Shown: positions 7,119-15,717, numbered from the stretch's first letter. The stretch is DNA of 17,570 nucleotides from an uncultured Collinsella sp. (GCA_902491565.1 CABUIE010000024.1:1-17570); one strand, 5' to 3'. Translations and numbers: made by a program. Notes: generated by a model not told the origin, from the sequence alone.

Positions 7119-7158
7119 GTTGCAACGGATATTTGTCCATTACCACGAAAGGAACTTT

Positions 7159-7389
7159 ATGCCAGGTAAGAAAAACCTTCGCATGAAGGCGGCGCGCGCG
7201 GCGGCTGGCCTTTCGCAAGCCGACTTAGCCCAAGCCGTGGGCGTTACGCGCCAGACCATCGGCCTGATTGAGGCGGGCGGCTACAATCCTACGCTCAACT
7301 TGTGCGTGGCAATCTGTAAAGCGCTGCGCGTTACGTTGAACGATTTGTTTTGGGAAGACGAAATCGACGCCGACTCTAACGCTCTTTAG
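7159..7389 (+). CDS. XRE-family transcriptional regulator (small, YozG-like)
   Basis: This 76-residue protein is almost wholly a Cro/C1-type helix-turn-helix. AAGLSQADLAQAVGVTRQT (about residues 15-33) holds helices 2 and 3, followed by the family's IGLIEAGGYNPTLNLCVAI segment and the LNDLFWEDE ending. ATG 7159 is chosen because AAAGGA lies five bases upstream and the domain begins at once; an upstream in-frame ATG at 7099 would overlap the -10 box. Only nine bases separate it from the membrane protein gene, so the two are co-transcribed. Small regulators of this class usually pair with a multi-pass membrane protein, as here. The signal sensed is not evident. Confidence 0.9.
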   Translation: MPGKKNLRMKAARAAAGLSQADLAQAVGVTRQTIGLIEAGGYNPTLNLCVAICKALRVTLNDLFWEDEIDADSNAL

Positions 7390-7398
7390 GAGTTCACT

Positions 7399-7983
7399 AT
7401 GAAATTTGAAGATCTGAAAATCGTGCAAAAGTGGCGTGAATATGCCGGCCCAAAGGATGAGCGCCTGGAGGCGGAAAGCGCAAAGATCTACAAGATTGGT
7501 TTCGTGCTGCTTTCGTTTGGCATGTTGATGATCTTTTTCTACCAGTTTATAGCTCGACAGGTCGCGTGGGTTCACAGCGACGTCAGTGAAATGCCGCATG
7601 GCTTTGCAACGCCGTTCGAGGTAGCCATGTATTTGTGGCTCGTTCTCGTGATGTTGATTTGCGCAGGACTGCAAACGCGGAAGGGCTATGTCGACACCAA
7701 TCGTTTTGGGCAAACCGAGCATCTTCCTGTTGGATATTTCCTGCTTCTCAGCGGTCTTAGCGGCGCCGCGTTCGCGCTTGTTATTGCCGCAATGCGCTGT
7801 ATTGCTGAGGCGCAGATCGTACCACTCGAAAGCGTCTTTTGGTTGGCGAACCTGGCCACGGGCGTGTTCTGCGGTGCGACGATTTTCGCGGCCACGTTTG
7901 CTGGCCTGTGCGCAACGTTTTTCGCGGCGAAAAGACGCCGTGCCAAGCTCGAGGCAGAACTCGACTCCACTGACGATATCTAA
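7399..7983 (+). CDS. Four-helix membrane protein, partner of the XRE regulator
   Basis: This 194-residue protein has a charged, cytosolic-looking N-terminus containing PKDERLEAESAKIYKIG and four hydrophobic segments near residues 31-52, 72-91, 111-132 and 146-176. It ends in a basic and then acidic tail (KRRRAKLEAELDSTDDI). The DERxxxExxKIY motif before the first helix recalls the DUF6773-type proteins that are commonly encoded behind XRE regulators in Gram-positive bacteria; that family name is from memory and unsure. AGGAG overlaps the end of the upstream gene and sits just before ATG 7399. The function is unknown. No catalytic motif is visible. Confidence 0.8.
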   Translation: MKFEDLKIVQKWREYAGPKDERLEAESAKIYKIGFVLLSFGMLMIFFYQFIARQVAWVHSDVSEMPHGFATPFEVAMYLWLVLVMLICAGLQTRKGYVDTNRFGQTEHLPVGYFLLLSGLSGAAFALVIAAMRCIAEAQIVPLESVFWLANLATGVFCGATIFAATFAGLCATFFAAKRRRAKLEAELDSTDDI

Positions 7984-7987
7984 TGCG

Positions 7988-8025
7988 AAATGGGCTGGCT
8001 CTGGGTATCCAGAACCAGCCCATTT
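7988..8025. terminator. Bidirectional hairpin between convergent genes
   Basis: AAATGGGCTGG at 7988-7998 pairs with CCAGCCCATTT at 8015-8025, and inside it TCTGG pairs with CCAGA around a GTAT loop, with only a C-A mismatch between the two stems. It starts five bases after the plus-strand stop and ends 48 bases before the minus-strand stop at 8073. The stem ends in A/T pairs, which give a short U stretch in either direction, so it can serve both genes. Confidence 0.75.
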
Positions 8026-8072
8026 GATGTTCGATGAGCCGAGTCGGCGTCTCTCACAAAAGTAACTAAGAG

Positions 8073-11000
8073 CTAGCGAGGCCTATCCGAATTGACCTCA
8101 TTGGCGGTGTCGGTTTCGAGCGCCGTGCGGCGGGCGCTGTAGGCGATAAGGCCGGCGCCTGCCGCGGCGAGTGCTGCAGCGGCTGCCGTAAAGGGAGCGT
8201 TGACATCGCCCGTCCCCGCAAGCGCGCCCGCTTTTCCGGAGCGCTTGTTATTGCCGTGGTCCTTGCCACTGCCGGAGCCGCTTCCGCCGGAGCCGCCGCC
8301 CTCGTCAGTACCGCCGCCGCTCGAGCCGCCATCGCCGTCTGCTGTCATCGGGGCGTCGTGAAGTCCTGTCGTATCCGCGCTGCCGCATACGCCGACCTGA
8401 ACTTCCGAGCGCTCGCATGCCGCGTCGGGCACATGAAGCTCGTGCAGTACGGCACCCAGCGCCGAGTTTGCGCCCGGTCGAATTTCCTCGAGCGTCACGG
8501 GATCGAGCGCCACCAGATCACGCGCCTTCGCATACAGCGTTACGCGTTTGCCCACTTCGTCGCTCCAACTCTCGGGGATGGCGAAGCTCATGCGGAACTG
8601 TGCCGTGCAGCCTGGTGCCAGCACGGCGTTACCATTGTCGGCTACCAGCGGGTGCGTCGCAAAACGTGCGCCCAGCGTCTCGAGCGCGTACTTCACGTGT
8701 GCCATGTCGTTGGCCGAAGCATCCTCGGCGAGCTCCGGATCGTAGATCGATGCCATTCGTGCATTCGCTCCGAACCCGATGGATGCACTGGAGAACGGCT
8801 GGCTGGAGCCCTCTCGGTACAGATCGATCGTGCCGGCGGTCAGCAAGGTGTTGCCGTCGTTTCGCACCGTGACCATAAAGGATTCACCTGCTGCTCCGGG
8901 CACCACCGCGCCCGAGGTAGCGACCGCGCCCGTCGGAGTTGCGCACGCCACCAAGGGCACTTCGATGCCGTGCAGCTCTGCCTCGCTCTTCTCCGCGCTC
9001 ACAATGTGTGTGGCGAGCGCGGAGAGCATGCCTCCCGACGTCAAAAATGTCGTTATCTGATCGATGGGATGGTCCAGCTCGCACATCACGAACGGCTCCG
9101 TGAACAGATCGCCTTCCAAGGTGCTGGCGAAGATGCGGAAGTGCTTGCCCATCACTGCTACCGGGTTGCCTTCTTCGTCGTAGGTCTGTCCCACCTTGCC
9201 ATCGGTGTTCTCTACATAGAGCACGCACCTGCCGTTGTTGCTTACGCTAAACGATGCCGGGCCACAGCCTGCGGCACCCACGGGCTCCGACGCAAATGCC
9301 GCCGCGCCTCGCGTCCAAGTAATATGCTGCAGCTGCTCGTTGACGGTGGTCAAAAAGCCCGTGTGCTGCGGCCACGGCACCGCACGGGGTACCGTGGCGT
9401 CTGGTGACATAACGCCCCAGCCCGCAATGGACTGGCCGATCACGGCATACGATGCGCAGCCACAACCGTTTGCAGTTTCGTATGCAACGGGCACCACCAT
9501 TTTGCCGTTGATATTCTCGGGTACGCCCAGCTCGATGCTCGATGGCGCTTGCGGAAAGCGGAGGACCTGACGGAACGTGAGGCTGTCGCCCAAATCATCC
9601 GACCACAGGGTGAAGCACTCCAGCGCAACCTCTGCCTCGCTGCCGAGCGCCTTTTCTGCGGTGGTTCCGCGGCGGTGGAGGTAGGCGCCCGACAGGCGCC
9701 CGTCGACAAGTGTCTTGCCCACCGTGATGCGTGGGCACTGCAGGCAATGGTAGCCATCCTCCTGAAGGCGGCCGCGCGAGATGCTGCGCCACGACGTGTG
9801 CGATATCACGCGAACTCCGTCGTTGCTTATGCGCAGGCGCACAACGGACAGTATGCCGGATGTGCTCGCCGTATCGAAAAGGGTGTCGTCGCCGTCACGC
9901 CGCTCGCCCGAGACCAGCAACACGTAGGCGTCCTGGTTTCCTCTTCCGTCCGTATATTCCACCACGTCGAAGTTGTAATCGTATATGCCGTCGCGCTCCA
10001 CGTCGCCCTCGCCAAACCCAAGGGGAAAGTCCACAGGCGTGGGAGCGGACCACGTTCCGTTTGCCTTTGTGTGTACCACCAGGCGCGAGCGACCATTGTC
10101 GCCGTAGCGCACCGAGGCGATACGGAACAGGCATTCTACGCCGGCAATCATTGCCAGCTTCATGTGGGCTTCGCTGAGCACGCCAGCAAACAGCACGTTG
10201 TCGCTCGAGGGTTTTATGCCGCCACGCTCGTCCTCCGACACGCCGGCAGAATTGGCGTTCGGGTCGGCAACGGTGTTCGTTGCCTGACCGATATAGGTGT
10301 ACTTATACATCGGCGCGGCGTTTTCGTCGTTCTCTATCAGTGCATGGACGAAATGCTCGATCTGTCCCGTGTCGTCGCTTTCTGCATCCGCCTCGAGCTC
10401 AATGCGCGTGACCGACCGGTCCCAATCGCGTACGGTAGGCGCGACATTCCTTGCAGTGGCCTTAACCTCGGCGCGTGCGAGCAGCTCGGCGTTGGTGACG
10501 ATGGTGGCCGATGCGATAAATTGCGGCACGCCGCCCGCCTCGATGTTGCCGGGCGTGCCGAAGCGGGCATCCAGCGTGTAAGGCGTATCTCCACCCAATG
10601 CGAGCTCAGAGCGCTGGAGCACATACTGGTTGCCATTGTTCACCGACATATTCCACGAATCGAGGAGTGTGGGCCACGACCCCGACCAAGCCTTGGTGGT
10701 CCACTTGAACATTACGAACTGGAGTATCACATCGACATCGACGTCTGCACCTACGCGCAGTCGCGGAAGCTGGTGTCCATCTGCCTTCTCGTACCCAATG
10801 AACAGCGTGAGGGATGCGGCGCCGCGCACGGCAGACGAAGCGACGCCTGCAACGCCGGCGCCAAAGGTGACGGCAAGCCCGATCTGGATGGTGAATGAGC
10901 CCGAGGTGTTTGAAAAGTCGAGCGAAATGTTTTTAAAAAACGCCGCGCCGCTGCCGTGCGTGTGGGCACCCACGGCGAGCGCCAGCTTCGCCAGCACCCA

Positions 11001-12440
11001 GGGGTTGACGTTTAGGAAAAACGGCACCGGTCCTAGGGTAAACTGCTCGGTCCAATTGAGGTCGGTTCTTACCTGGAAGAGGGCCTTAATATTGCCGTAT
11101 GCGGGGTCGTTGTTGTTACCCCAGGTTTTGCCCACCCAATCGTAGGCGAGCGAGCCGTACAGCTGTGTGGCGATATCCATCGTGAACAGCAGCGTGCAAT
11201 GGTGGCGAAGGAGCTTGGTGTTTCTTGGATCGGTGCCCGAACCGGCACTCATGCTTTTGTACTGATTCCACTTCCCCTCCATCTCGTCGAGGTAGCGGTT
11301 TGCTTGCTTGGTGCCCGACTCGCGCGGTGACTTCTTCCAGTACTCCGGATCCGGATTGCCCGAATCGTTCATGTAGCCGACCGGCTTGTATCCTCCGCCA
11401 AACAGCACGTATCCGGCAAACGAGAAATCGAACAAAATGGGGAACGAGGGCATCCAGCACGTGAACTTATTGCCGCCGATGCCGGGAAACGCCGCCGGGA
11501 AATCAAACGGAGTGATCTCTTGGTCCATGGTAGTGGGGACGATAGTGGTCGATCCGGATTCCGCCTTTGCCGCCGGCGCGGTAACAACGGCCATAGGGGA
11601 TGAGAGCGTGTAGGTTTTGCCCTGGTAGTCGAGGACAAAGCGCAGCTTGCACCCTTCTTCCAGAAGGTTTGACGCTGCATCGAGGAACTTGTCTTCGAGC
11701 GTGAACGTCGCCAGATTATTCGTGCCCGATGCGCTGGCCTTGACTTGGCCAATCTGCGTGACGGTTTCGGGTGAGCTACTCGTGGCGGGCATTACCTTGT
11801 TGATGTGCAGCGTTGCCTGTCCACCCTGTGGCAGATGTGCCTGCACGGTAAAGGCGTGCGTGTCGGGCTGCTCGTTTGCCGTGTCGTCCTTCGGCAGTGC
11901 CATGAATGTAGCGTCGGCGTACTGGATGTCCCAATCGTCGAATGTGAGCTGGCGAAAGTACGGCTCGCCGTCGGAAAGCGGACGCGTTGGAGCGGTTATG
12001 GCGGTGCCGCCCTGGATACGCGCGAGGGGAATCTCGACATCGCGGTAGCCTGCCATGCTAATGGAGATGCCGCCGTTAAAGTCGTACGCGTCGAGAAGCG
12101 TTGCCTCGTCCACGTAGCCTTCCGAAAGCGGCGCGACCTCAAAGATGGCCGTGCCTTCGTCATCGGTCGTGGCGGCGAGTTGCTTGCCTGCGGCATAGCG
12201 CGATGTGAGCGTGACCTGGGCACCCGTGATGGGCGTATTCTTGTTGGCAACGTCGACCACGACCACACCAAACATGGTGCGCGAGAGAACGAGCACCTTG
12301 AAGGGGTCCTCTTCGTCGGCATAGGCCGCGGTGGGCGCGAACGGCAATATGAAGGCGTTTGCGCTTCCCGGCACGCGAGGCAACATAATGCTCGCTAGCG
12401 AGGACGCTCCAGCAACAAGTAACGAACGGCGATCAAGCAT
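8073..12440 (-). CDS. Large wall-anchored surface protein with LAGTG sorting signal
   Basis: The product is about 1,455 residues from ATG 12440, chosen because GGGAG lies seven bases upstream and the signal peptide then begins at once; a longer in-frame start at 12536 would bury it. The N-terminus MLDRRSLLVAG resembles a twin-arginine signal, with cleavage likely after ANA (29) or AYA (41). Residues about 55-140 look like a carboxypeptidase-regulatory-type beta sandwich (GAQVTLTSR, DDEGTAIFEV, ISMAGYRDVEIPL). The middle is rich in beta strands and not recognised; parts around TWSAPTPV suggest propeller-like repeats. A Gly/Ser linker near 1370-1400 precedes LAGTG at about 1407-1411, a hydrophobic helix and ARR, which is an actinobacterial sortase signal. 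The role is probably adhesion or ligand binding at the cell surface. It lies 157 bases after the LuxR-type gene on the same strand, which is its probable regulator. Confidence 0.8.
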   Translation of the reverse strand: MLDRRSLLVAGASSLASIMLPRVPGSANAFILPFAPTAAYADEEDPFKVLVLSRTMFGVVVVDVANKNTPITGAQVTLTSRYAAGKQLAATTDDEGTAIFEVAPLSEGYVDEATLLDAYDFNGGISISMAGYRDVEIPLARIQGGTAITAPTRPLSDGEPYFRQLTFDDWDIQYADATFMALPKDDTANEQPDTHAFTVQAHLPQGGQATLHINKVMPATSSSPETVTQIGQVKASASGTNNLATFTLEDKFLDAASNLLEEGCKLRFVLDYQGKTYTLSSPMAVVTAPAAKAESGSTTIVPTTMDQEITPFDFPAAFPGIGGNKFTCWMPSFPILFDFSFAGYVLFGGGYKPVGYMNDSGNPDPEYWKKSPRESGTKQANRYLDEMEGKWNQYKSMSAGSGTDPRNTKLLRHHCTLLFTMDIATQLYGSLAYDWVGKTWGNNNDPAYGNIKALFQVRTDLNWTEQFTLGPVPFFLNVNPWVLAKLALAVGAHTHGSGAAFFKNISLDFSNTSGSFTIQIGLAVTFGAGVAGVASSAVRGAASLTLFIGYEKADGHQLPRLRVGADVDVDVILQFVMFKWTTKAWSGSWPTLLDSWNMSVNNGNQYVLQRSELALGGDTPYTLDARFGTPGNIEAGGVPQFIASATIVTNAELLARAEVKATARNVAPTVRDWDRSVTRIELEADAESDDTGQIEHFVHALIENDENAAPMYKYTYIGQATNTVADPNANSAGVSEDERGGIKPSSDNVLFAGVLSEAHMKLAMIAGVECLFRIASVRYGDNGRSRLVVHTKANGTWSAPTPVDFPLGFGEGDVERDGIYDYNFDVVEYTDGRGNQDAYVLLVSGERRDGDDTLFDTASTSGILSVVRLRISNDGVRVISHTSWRSISRGRLQEDGYHCLQCPRITVGKTLVDGRLSGAYLHRRGTTAEKALGSEAEVALECFTLWSDDLGDSLTFRQVLRFPQAPSSIELGVPENINGKMVVPVAYETANGCGCASYAVIGQSIAGWGVMSPDATVPRAVPWPQHTGFLTTVNEQLQHITWTRGAAAFASEPVGAAGCGPASFSVSNNGRCVLYVENTDGKVGQTYDEEGNPVAVMGKHFRIFASTLEGDLFTEPFVMCELDHPIDQITTFLTSGGMLSALATHIVSAEKSEAELHGIEVPLVACATPTGAVATSGAVVPGAAGESFMVTVRNDGNTLLTAGTIDLYREGSSQPFSSASIGFGANARMASIYDPELAEDASANDMAHVKYALETLGARFATHPLVADNGNAVLAPGCTAQFRMSFAIPESWSDEVGKRVTLYAKARDLVALDPVTLEEIRPGANSALGAVLHELHVPDAACERSEVQVGVCGSADTTGLHDAPMTADGDGGSSGGGTDEGGGSGGSGSGSGKDHGNNKRSGKAGALAGTGDVNAPFTAAAAALAAAGAGLIAYSARRTALETDTANEVNSDRPR

Positions 12441-12546
12441 CTTGGGCTCCCATCCCGCAGGTATCGGTGGAAATAATCCAATTTTGCGAGAAGGCGCCTC
12501 GTGGCGGTAGTGCCGTTCGATGACCAAAATGTCCAATTTGAGCGCG

Positions 12547-12576
12547 CGAAAGCGTCAGACCCCTGGAGCGCTTTCG
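12547..12576 (-). terminator. Hairpin after the LuxR-type gene
   Basis: CGAAAGCG at 12547-12554 and CGCTTTCG at 12569-12576 are perfect 8-bp arms with a 14-base loop, 21 bases past the LuxR stop. No T-tract follows, so it may only weaken read-through into the surface-protein gene, or act as an attenuator or binding dyad. Confidence 0.4.
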
Positions 12577-12597
12577 ATACGACGGACAGTCTGGCCG

Positions 12598-13602
12598 CTA
12601 GCGCAACATGTGGGCGACCAGCTCGGCGCGTGTGCCGATGCCAAGCTTTGCGTATACGCCGGATAGGCGGTTTTTAACGGTGCCCGGCGATACTCCCATA
12701 TGGCGTGCGATTTCGGCGTTGGTCCATCCGCGGCAGGCGAGCATGGCCATGGTGAATTCCGTGGTCGTTAGATCGTCGGCCACGTCCTCGCCCGAATCGG
12801 GGTTGTGGATGCGCCGCCAGCCGTAGCTGAAGCGGTACGTGATCTCGATGATGCGCGCGAAGTCGTCAGGGTATTGCGTTTTTAGGCACGCCTCGATGAG
12901 CCCCTGTAAAAGGCCGTGGTGCTCGCCAATGAGCTCGATAAGGCCGTCGGGGCACGCAATGTTCCAAGCGGCTCCGAAGTGCGTTTTTGCGGCGTCGATG
13001 TCCTTGAGGCTCATGCATGCCATAGAAGCCGACAAGTGCAGGAATAGCTCCGAGATGGGATAGCTTCCCTGTTTCATGATCAGGGCGTTTTCTGCCATGC
13101 CGAGACTGCGGCCATATTCGCCGCGCAGGTACAGGGCATGCGCCATCACGTAGCTGGCGAACAAGCGCAGACCTTCGGGCAGATGCGCCGCAAGCGGATA
13201 AAACTCTTCGGCGGAATACGGGGAAGGCAAGTGCAGCAGGACGCTCGCGGCGGAGGCGAACAGGATATGCATGGCGTGGACGGCAGGCGATTCCTCGTCA
13301 GGTGGCGTATCGAGGATGCCCGCAAGGCAACGGCGGGCATCGGCGATACGGTTGAGCGACAGACTGGCATATCCGCAGATAAAGCATGCGGAATAGCGCA
13401 GTGCGGGGTCGGTGGCGTCAAGATAGGGGCGTGCTGTCTCGGCGGCGAGCGTGGCCTGTCCGCGAAAGTACAGCGCTTCTGCCGTGGCGATGGTGCGTGA
13501 ATCGGGGTCGGAAATGCCTGCAACCGCAGCGTCAATCTGGCCCGGCACAAAGGCAGTGCACATCAACGGCATGGGAATGCGCGGGTAGCCATCGCAGTCC
13601 AT
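12598..13602 (-). CDS. LuxR-type transcriptional regulator with helical-repeat N-terminus
   Basis: This 334-residue protein ends in a GerE/LuxR-type helix-turn-helix (residues about 278-334). It shows the usual LTTTEFTMAMLACRG lead, TNAEIARHMGVSPGTVKNRL and YAKLGIGTRAELV. The N-terminal 270 residues are helical and read like TPR or MalT-type repeats (for example AETARPYLDATDPALRYSA, ALYLRGEYGRSLGMAENAL, SLKDIDAAKTHFGAAW), with no receiver or ATPase motif. ATG 13602 is preferred over the in-frame ATG 13626 because GGGAG lies seven bases before it. Such one-component LuxR proteins are abundant in Coriobacteria, and many sit next to the surface or redox genes they control. The surface-protein gene immediately downstream is the obvious candidate target. 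The ligand is unknown. Confidence 0.85.
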   Translation of the reverse strand: MDCDGYPRIPMPLMCTAFVPGQIDAAVAGISDPDSRTIATAEALYFRGQATLAAETARPYLDATDPALRYSACFICGYASLSLNRIADARRCLAGILDTPPDEESPAVHAMHILFASAASVLLHLPSPYSAEEFYPLAAHLPEGLRLFASYVMAHALYLRGEYGRSLGMAENALIMKQGSYPISELFLHLSASMACMSLKDIDAAKTHFGAAWNIACPDGLIELIGEHHGLLQGLIEACLKTQYPDDFARIIEITYRFSYGWRRIHNPDSGEDVADDLTTTEFTMAMLACRGWTNAEIARHMGVSPGTVKNRLSGVYAKLGIGTRAELVAHMLR

Positions 13603-13638
13603 CTTCCATCTCCCAACAGCTGGCAACTATAGCGACAA

Positions 13639-13845
13639 TTGTACTCCTGTTGCTCGGGACTGGAATTGTTGGGCATTGCCTACGATTATGTCGAACGCAT
13701 AAAGGAAGAGTCTATTGGCGATGCTCTCAAGGTGGCTACCGAAGCCAAGCTGACCTCGATATTAGGAAAAATTGCCACCCCTGCAAAAAGCTCTGTCGCA
13801 GTGATGGGAAACGCATCTTCTGGGCATTCCGGCGTCTCCAGCTAG
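13639..13845 (+). other. Weak small ORF, possible gene remnant
   Basis: A plus-strand frame of 68 codons opens at TTG 13639 and contains AYDYVERIKEESIGDALK, which looks like a natural helix, then drifts into a serine/glycine tail. It has no Shine-Dalgarno site, it begins inside the upstream region of the LuxR-type gene, and it ends in a short TCCAGC-TAGC-GCTGGA dyad at 13837-13852. I do not recognise it. It may be a fragment of a lost gene or chance. Confidence 0.2.
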
Positions 13846-14127
13846 CGCTGGACTGCTGCTGTCGCCTGCGCGTTGGCGAGCGGGGCGTGGGGACCGTCCG
13901 GCGACCAGCGGTGACGGGCGAGCCCTGCCGCGTGCGTGGGCCTCCATCGGCGTAGACCCATGACCCCTATGGCATCGGAGAAGTCCACCATCGCGTCCAG
14001 GACCTTACCGTCCGGCACGCCCAGCCTAGCGGCTCCCTTGAACCCAAGGTTGAAGGGGGGTGTTGTACAGGGCATATGGGGCCGAGTGGAAGTGGATCAA
14101 AAGAGCGTTACTTGACGTTTCATGCAT
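13842..14127 (-). pseudogene. Frameshifted gene fragment of unknown family
   Basis: From ATG 14127 (minus) one frame reads NALLIHFHSAPYALYNTP. At the C6 run (14060-14055) the natural-looking sequence continues in the next frame as FNLGFKGAARLGVPDGKV and then LDAMVDFSDAIGVMG. Dropping one C would join them, so a one-base insertion in the homopolymer is likely. After GVMG the text becomes low-complexity and arginine-rich until the stop at 13842, so the rest of the gene is probably lost. No Shine-Dalgarno site is clear. I cannot name the family. With the weak ORF at 13639 it makes up the 630-base stretch between the LuxR-type gene and padR, in which I see no intact gene. Confidence 0.45.
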
Positions 14128-14193
14128 AATGCCAACCGCCCCGCGATATCACGTTCGCAGCGCGCAGGGGCCGGAGAATCTTCGCGATGAGAG

Positions 14194-14222
14194 TTGACGT
14201 CTAATACCTTGCATCGTATAGT
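14194..14222 (+). promoter_or_regulatory. Promoter of the padR operon
   Basis: TTGACG at 14194-14199 and TATAGT at 14217-14222 are 17 bases apart, one mismatch from consensus in each box. The -10 box is followed by further TATAG/AGTATA motifs up to 14240, a plausible binding site for the PadR protein encoded next, though I could not define a clean dyad. Confidence 0.65.
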
Positions 14223-14259
14223 GTGTATAGCATAGTATATGACGAGAGGAGGTGTGCGG

Positions 14260-14580
14260 ATGGAGGCACAGATGAAGCGCGGCTTCCTGGAGGCCTGCGT
14301 GCTCGCGGCCGTCTCCGGCGAGGAGTCCTACGGCTACCAGATTGTGAAGGACGCACCGGCGAGCATGGGGCTCACGGAGTCGACGCTCTACCCGCTGCTC
14401 AAGCGCCTGGAGAAGGCCGGATGCATCACGGCGCGCTCCGCCGAGCACAACGGGCGGCTGCGCCGGTACTACCGCATCACGGACGACGGGCGAGCGCGCA
14501 TCGAGGAGTTCCTGGCCGAGTGGCCGTCCGTACGGGAGATTTACGCATACGTTGAGGAGGCGCACCATGACGCGCGATGA
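14260..14580 (+). CDS. PadR-family transcriptional regulator
   Basis: This 106-residue protein is a PadR winged helix. GFLEACVLAAVSGEESYGYQI (about residues 8-28) is the typical opening, STLYPLLKRLEKAGCI is the recognition helix and wing entry, and RRYYRITDDGRARIEEFLAEW follows. The C-terminal dimerising helix is short, as in the small PadR subfamily. The start is ATG 14260 because AGGAGG (14247-14252) lies seven bases upstream; ATG 14239 has no such site. It overlaps the DUF1700 gene by 14 bases, so the two are translationally coupled. PadR proteins usually repress their own operon, which here encodes envelope proteins and has a strong promoter. Confidence 0.93.
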   Translation: MEAQMKRGFLEACVLAAVSGEESYGYQIVKDAPASMGLTESTLYPLLKRLEKAGCITARSAEHNGRLRRYYRITDDGRARIEEFLAEWPSVREIYAYVEEAHHDAR

Positions 14581-15190
14581 GTTCCTGGGCCGGCTGGGCG
14601 AGCTGCTCTCCTGCCTTCCGGCCGAGCAGGTGGAGGAGACCAAGGCTTTCTACGCGGAGGCCATCGCCGACCGCATGGAGGACGGTATGAGCGAGGAGGA
14701 GGCCGTGGCCGCCATGGGCACGCCCGGCGAGGTGGCGGAGGCCACGCTCGACGACCTGCCCGCCGTGCCGCGCGCAATCGCGAGGACGCGCCGGCGCAGC
14801 ACCGCGCTGCTGTGGGTGCTGGCCATCGTGGGCTCCCCGGTGTGGGTGCCGCTGCTCGCCGCCTTCGCCGCCGTGGCCGTCACGGTCTATATCTGCATCT
14901 GGGTGCTGGCGCTCTGCGTGTGGATCGTCGCGGCGGCACTCGGGGGCGCGGGCATAGTTGAGCTCCTGCTTGCCGTAAGCGGCGTCACCATCGGCCACTT
15001 CCCGTACGCCCTCGCCTCGGCGGGCGTGGGGCTCGGCCTCGTCGGCGTGGCTCTCTTCGTTGGTGCTGGCGCTTGGGCCGCCTCAAAACAAATTGCGCGC
15101 CTCTCGGCGCTCTGGGCGAGGAAGGCCGCCTCGCCCTTCTGGAAGAACAGGGGCGAGAAAGGCGGCGCTGCCGCGCACCTCGCAGCGTAG
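14567..15190 (+). CDS. DUF1700 membrane protein (PadR operon)
   Basis: The protein has 207 residues. The N-terminal soluble part is the classic DUF1700 region, with MTRDEFLGRLGELLSCLPAE, DRMEDGMSEEEAVAAMGTP and the GEVAEATL helix (residues 1-61). These domains pair with PadR regulators throughout Gram-positive bacteria. Hydrophobic segments follow at about 79-125 (two helices), 126-145 and 148-170, and the basic C-terminus (KNRGEKGG) should be cytosolic. ATG 14567 lies inside the padR 3' end with GAGGAGG just upstream; the ATG at 14552 would fall within that site. It belongs to a membrane-stress-type operon of unknown biochemical function. The high GC matches its neighbours. Confidence 0.9.
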   Translation: MTRDEFLGRLGELLSCLPAEQVEETKAFYAEAIADRMEDGMSEEEAVAAMGTPGEVAEATLDDLPAVPRAIARTRRRSTALLWVLAIVGSPVWVPLLAAFAAVAVTVYICIWVLALCVWIVAAALGGAGIVELLLAVSGVTIGHFPYALASAGVGLGLVGVALFVGAGAWAASKQIARLSALWARKAASPFWKNRGEKGGAAAHLAA

Positions 15191-15205
15191 AAAGGAGTGA
15201 GTACC

Positions 15206-15460
15206 ATGACCAGCGCGAAGAAGATCTACCTCGCCGTGGCGGGCGGGCTCGTTGCCGCGGGTGTTGTCCTCGCGGGCATTGGCTTTATCGCTTCGGGCTT
15301 CGACCCGGCCGTGTTCACAACCCACATCGACACGCGCGACAGCACCATCGTGCTCGGCGGCGTCGAGGTGGACGAACACGAGAGTATCCCGTTCATCAGC
15401 CAGCTCGCCAATCTGGGCGAGATCGACACCTCCGGCGTCGCGGATCCCGCCGCGCCCTAG
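15206..15460 (+). CDS. Shortened DUF4097-type envelope protein
   Basis: This 84-residue protein has a lysine-rich start, one membrane helix (about residues 7-31, YLAVAGGLVAAGVVLAGIG), then FDPAVFTTHIDTRDSTIVLGG and FISQLANLGEID. This is how the third gene of padR-DUF1700 operons usually begins. Those proteins continue for some 200 residues as a repeated beta-strand (DUF4097) domain, which is missing here; the frame closes after DTSGVADPAAP. AAGGAG lies eight bases before ATG 15206. The product may be a short anchored peptide or a non-functional remnant after an internal or 3' deletion. The family assignment rests on operon position and N-terminal resemblance. Confidence 0.65.
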   Translation: MTSAKKIYLAVAGGLVAAGVVLAGIGFIASGFDPAVFTTHIDTRDSTIVLGGVEVDEHESIPFISQLANLGEIDTSGVADPAAP

Positions 15461-15621
15461 GCGCAGCGAGCCCGGGCGCTCTGCCCGCCAAGCTGCGTAA
15501 GCCGGCGAAACCCGAACCTCAACCTCTACGCAACTGGCCCCAAGCCTGCGCCGATTCGCTCTCAGCGCCGCGCGGGGGCCCGTGACGCATGCCCAAAAAG
15601 GTACGAGGAGAAAGGAACGCG
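15461..15621. other. Intergenic stretch after the shortened DUF4097 gene
   Basis: This proline- and alanine-codon-rich DNA has no supported gene. It may be what is left of the deleted DUF4097 gene tail. It ends in AGGAGAAAGGA just before ATG 15622. Confidence 0.4.
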
Positions 15622-15717
15622 ATGACGACAACCACGCCCTTCCGCCTTCACGGGGTCACGCAGGACCGGAAGCGACTGGGCCGTGCGGTGGGGCTGTGCT
15701 TGGATTGGCTACACTGA
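15622..15717 (+). pseudogene. Possible PspC-domain remnant
   Basis: ATG 15622 follows the very good site AGGAGAAAGGA, and the 31-codon frame reads FRLHGVTQDRKRLGRAVGL before TGA. In the next frame the text goes on as GVRWGCAWIGYTDMDSSVRGA. PspC domains start with a basic RxLxRxxxDRxxxGVCGGLA pattern, so a frameshifted PspC gene is plausible; PspC and DUF4097 genes often share padR operons. The match is short and degenerate. Confidence 0.35.

Noticed and set aside
8256..10898. Long plus-strand frames (383 and 449 codons) opposite the surface-protein gene
   Set aside because: Arginine-, cysteine- and histidine-rich composition typical of antisense frames; the minus frame has signal peptide, domain and sorting motif.
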